Made by a program: the position numbers and the translations under genes. The notes beneath the pieces are model-generated. The model searched no databases and had not been told where the DNA came from. It was given only the letters and a program-made list of their open reading frames with translations. From a virus: 64,000 nt of DNA. The stretch lies in the IMG/VR virus record IMGVR_UViG_3300026484_000087, positions 62,001-126,000 of that record; one strand, written 5' to 3'. Shown here piece by piece: positions 61,756 to 64,000 of the stretch; within the stretch, counting starts at the first letter, position 1; each line of letters begins with the position of its first letter.

Positions 61756-61784
61756 TAATTGATATTATATATAAGGAGATTATT

Positions 61785-62735
61785 ATGGCTATATCAGCAG
61801 ATAGGATGTCTGTTAGTACCGCAGGTAAGGTTAGTAGTTTTTTATCTAACTTTTCATCTGCATCAGAGGGTTCCAAATTTAATAAGGTTAGTTCTAATAA
61901 CAATCTATTTAAAAAAGATGGTTTAGGAAATACTGGTGGTTTGAGTAAGAGCGATAAATTAAATAGGATATCTAGTGGTATGGATATGATGTCTATAGGT
62001 AAGACTATGAATAGTACTGATAAGTTATCACTTGCTAAAAATGCTTTAAAGACATTGGATAAGAATAAATCAGTACTTGGTGGTAGTATTGGGTCTAAAA
62101 ATATGACGGATGCTATATTCGGAGATTGTCCAGATATGCATGGTGCGTTCGGTCCAGATTCAGCATTCTTTGAAAGTTTATTCTTAGGTTTAAGTTTGGA
62201 TATGGAATGTTCTGATGGACTTATAAGTGATTTATTGTCTGCTACAAATATTGGCGAGGTTACATCAGCTATAACTGGTGCATTAAGTAAGGTTGTTGGC
62301 AATAGTAAAACTGGTTTAAAAGCTACAAATATGTTAAGCGAAGTTGGAGGAAAGGGTTTAAAATTTGGTTCTAATAATACAAGTATAGTTAGTGGTTTAA
62401 TTTCTAAAACAGATTTGAATTCTAGTAAGAAACCAAAAGATGCATTCGGCTTAATAGATACTGCAGTGGGTAATACTGATAGTTATAACTTTAAAAATAA
62501 TAAAGTAGCAACTGATGTGGCTGTAAAGAATTCATTGTCTAAAACTCCTGATGTAAATTTGGGAAGTAAACCATCTGAACCAAGTAAAAGCGATGTGCTT
62601 AGCTCATATAGTAAAAATCCAGGTACTGGTCCAACGGTTGATGAGTATTGTAAAATGGGATGGTTCGGAAGAAAAACATCTGGTGCGACAAAATGCGTTA
62701 AAGATGCTTGTGATGATATTGAAGAATTTGGATAA
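61785..62735 (+). CDS. Unknown virion-type protein, serine/glycine/asparagine rich
   Basis: A 316-residue low-complexity protein starting after AAGGAGATTATT. The first 100 residues are Ser/Lys/Asn/Gly rich, the middle is helical, and the C-terminus has several cysteines (CKMGWFGRKTSGATKCVKDA). No motif recognised. Likely a virion or assembly protein by position. The minus frame overlapping it is a shadow. Confidence 0.55.
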   Translation: MAISADRMSVSTAGKVSSFLSNFSSASEGSKFNKVSSNNNLFKKDGLGNTGGLSKSDKLNRISSGMDMMSIGKTMNSTDKLSLAKNALKTLDKNKSVLGGSIGSKNMTDAIFGDCPDMHGAFGPDSAFFESLFLGLSLDMECSDGLISDLLSATNIGEVTSAITGALSKVVGNSKTGLKATNMLSEVGGKGLKFGSNNTSIVSGLISKTDLNSSKKPKDAFGLIDTAVGNTDSYNFKNNKVATDVAVKNSLSKTPDVNLGSKPSEPSKSDVLSSYSKNPGTGPTVDEYCKMGWFGRKTSGATKCVKDACDDIEEFG

Positions 62736-62760
62736 TGGTATTAATAATCGTATGTAAATA

Positions 62761-62798
62761 CTACTACACTGTATCATATATATGATACAGTGTAGTAG
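62761..62798. terminator. Bidirectional terminator palindrome
   Basis: Perfect 38-base inverted repeat (CTACTACACTGTATCATAT and complement), between converging genes at 62735 and 62811. It is the longest perfect palindrome in the window. Confidence 0.75.
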
Positions 62799-62810
62799 CT
62801 AATAAAAATC

Positions 62811-64000
62811 TTAATTTCTATCAGCTAGTGCTAATGAATGATCTGCAAGAAATCCACCAACATATCCCATAGAAAAATTACCTGTTCTAAATCCCCAATA
62901 TGCAGGTGACATAACGCTATCAACACCATATTTTAATTTAGATAATCTCATTTTAGCTTTAGGAAGCGTATACATATCCGTTAAGAGGTCTCTAGAGGCT
63001 AAGGTAGATATATATCTACCAAATACACTATCATCGTCTATACCACTCTTAAAAGCCCCAAAAAGACTAGCGTCCACAGGAGCGACCATTAACTGGCTAA
63101 AATCAGTAATAGAAAATGATACATCCAACGCCAACGCTCTCTTTTGTTTATTAAAAGCTAGATTTGATGTCCCTCTAGTTATGCTTAGGTCTGTAATCAT
63201 ACCTAATTTAACATTATGTACTCCTTTAAGAAAAGCTTTACAGATAAATGGGGAAGTATATGAAGCTTTACCTGCAGCTAGTGGCAATGTTCCAGCCATA
63301 ATCATTGCTAATGGTATATAGATGTTCTGTATTTGAGATATAGTATTACCATATGGCGATATAAGTTTCATATTGTAAGTTAGTTTTGGCAAAGATGCTG
63401 AACTGTCTTCCCACATCTTTGGTATATCTATATAGGCTCCACCGAATAATGTCGGTATGATATTGCTTAATCCAAAAGACAAACTATCTAATGCTCCTGC
63501 TGCTAAATCTTTAGCTGCATTAACAACATTACCAACTCCATCAGCAACATTACCTCCTGCGAATGAGAAACTAGCCTGTCTTGCCCCCTTAGCTATGCTT
63601 TTAATCTTATCCCCAGCTGGTACATCTGTAACGCTATTACTAAAACTTTCAGTAACACTACCTACGTACTCTACTTTGAATATAGCATGACCACCACCAC
63701 CTTTTACCGCACTTTTAAAATATTCAGTGGCATTTGGTATCGGAGCATTCTTCTGTTCAGTTGCAGTTGTTTTATATGTACCATCTCTTAAGGCTTGTAG
63801 TTCTTTTGGGTCCTGTTTAGTTGCTGGTGTAGGATCATCTTCTTTACCTTTCTTTTCATCACCATTAAATAAATCCCCAGCACTTGTAAGAACATCCTGT
63901 AACCATGATGTAAAATCATTATCTGGTTCTTTTATTATTGGACCAGTAACAGCCTGATGAAAACTTTCTTCATCGCTAAATGACTCATGTGCTAAACGTT
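62811..64000 (-). CDS. Virion structural protein, 5' end outside window
   Basis: The frame is open from the stop at 62811 to the right edge (395 codons visible). An internal TTG at 63482 is not a true start, because the same frame continues upstream without a stop. The upstream part is a charged, low-complexity region (DEKKGKEDDPTPATKQDPKE) then a glycine-rich linker; the downstream part is a compact hydrophobic domain with PYGNTISQIQNIYIPLAMIM and SPAYWGFRTGNF. Probably a large tail or baseplate protein. No family recognised. Confidence 0.6.
   Translation of the reverse strand, partial: RLAHESFSDEESFHQAVTGPIIKEPDNDFTSWLQDVLTSAGDLFNGDEKKGKEDDPTPATKQDPKELQALRDGTYKTTATEQKNAPIPNATEYFKSAVKGGGGHAIFKVEYVGSVTESFSNSVTDVPAGDKIKSIAKGARQASFSFAGGNVADGVGNVVNAAKDLAAGALDSLSFGLSNIIPTLFGGAYIDIPKMWEDSSASLPKLTYNMKLISPYGNTISQIQNIYIPLAMIMAGTLPLAAGKASYTSPFICKAFLKGVHNVKLGMITDLSITRGTSNLAFNKQKRALALDVSFSITDFSQLMVAPVDASLFGAFKSGIDDDSVFGRYISTLASRDLLTDMYTLPKAKMRLSKLKYGVDSVMSPAYWGFRTGNFSMGYVGGFLADHSLALADRN

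Noticed and set aside
61703-62302. Minus-strand ORF of 199 codons
   Set aside because: It is a shadow of the plus-strand gene 61785-62735 and would run through promoter P8.
8521-62798. Many palindromes considered as CRISPR repeats or attachment sites
   Set aside because: Each palindrome is different in sequence, occurs once, and sits between converging genes. There are no spacers or repeated units.
63457-63957. Plus-strand ORFs near the right edge
   Set aside because: The minus frame is open from 62811 to 64000 and covers the same bases with a coherent protein, so these are shadows.

Overview
This window looks like a 64 kb piece of a large AT-rich, contractile-tailed (myovirus) jumbo bacteriophage genome. 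By eye the DNA is roughly 30% GC. Genes are packed on both strands as short converging and diverging operons, with 1-20 base overlaps (TAATG, ATGA) inside operons and long perfect inverted repeats where operons converge. No rRNA, confident tRNA, insertion sequence or CRISPR array was seen. Hallmarks of the phiKZ-like or related jumbo lineage are a large terminase, a tail sheath followed by a probable tube protein, a tubulin/FtsZ-like GTPase, a DNA polymerase palm/thumb polypeptide with B-family motifs, and at the left edge a fragment that may be the start of a phage RNA polymerase beta-prime subunit. The dimeric dUTPase and the DapD enzyme both resemble the versions found in Campylobacterota, so an Arcobacter/Campylobacter-like host is a reasonable but unproven guess.

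Layout. 1-2651 (minus): RNA-polymerase-like fragment, a short prohibitin-like membrane protein, and a large abundant virion protein. 2959-8532 (plus): two unknown proteins translationally coupled to a complete GGDEF (diguanylate cyclase) protein, then a SNF2-type helicase whose Walker A is split by a class 3 intein. 8550-11957 (minus): DHH phosphoesterase, dimeric dUTPase, small coiled coil, AAA-type ATPase, unknown. 12081-14882 (minus): unknowns around a full-length DapD. 14883-15336: noncoding apart from one possible 26-codon ORF. 15337-22137 (minus): many small unknowns, zinc-ribbon and HEPN-like proteins, a candidate internal head protein, an HAD-like protein, a structured noncoding interval (20533-20989) and a protein with an AcrVA2-like C-terminal signature. 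22301-25841: small membrane proteins, a three-module DUF488/SLOG fusion, coiled-coil proteins. 25922-29697 (plus): class I ribonucleotide reductase nrdA-nrdB with small genes. 29721-36635: thioredoxin and gp49-like genes on plus; on minus a long accessory operon with a P-loop protein, a gene broken by an A6 frameshift, a zinc ribbon and a metallo-beta-lactamase-fold protein. 36782-38896 (plus): DNA polymerase subunit. 38934-48804 (minus): seven unknowns, NAD-dependent DNA ligase, tubulin-like protein and partner, RecJ-like DHH exonuclease, unknown. 48897-64000: virion morphogenesis, with terminase, Fn3-like tail proteins, sheath, tube and structural proteins.

How it works together. The genome carries its own nucleotide supply (NrdAB, thioredoxin, dUTPase), replication and repair (polymerase, ligase, RecJ-like nuclease, SNF2 helicase), and packaging and tail genes. 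Unusual accessory genes bear on host signalling and metabolism: GGDEF protein, DHH and MBL phosphoesterases, SLOG fusion, DapD. About a dozen minus-strand transcription units begin with the same element, an AT-rich ATATATTATTAA core followed at once by a short GATAC...GTATC-type hairpin, which I interpret as a phage promoter with a protective 5' stem-loop. Most terminators are perfect palindromes placed between converging genes.
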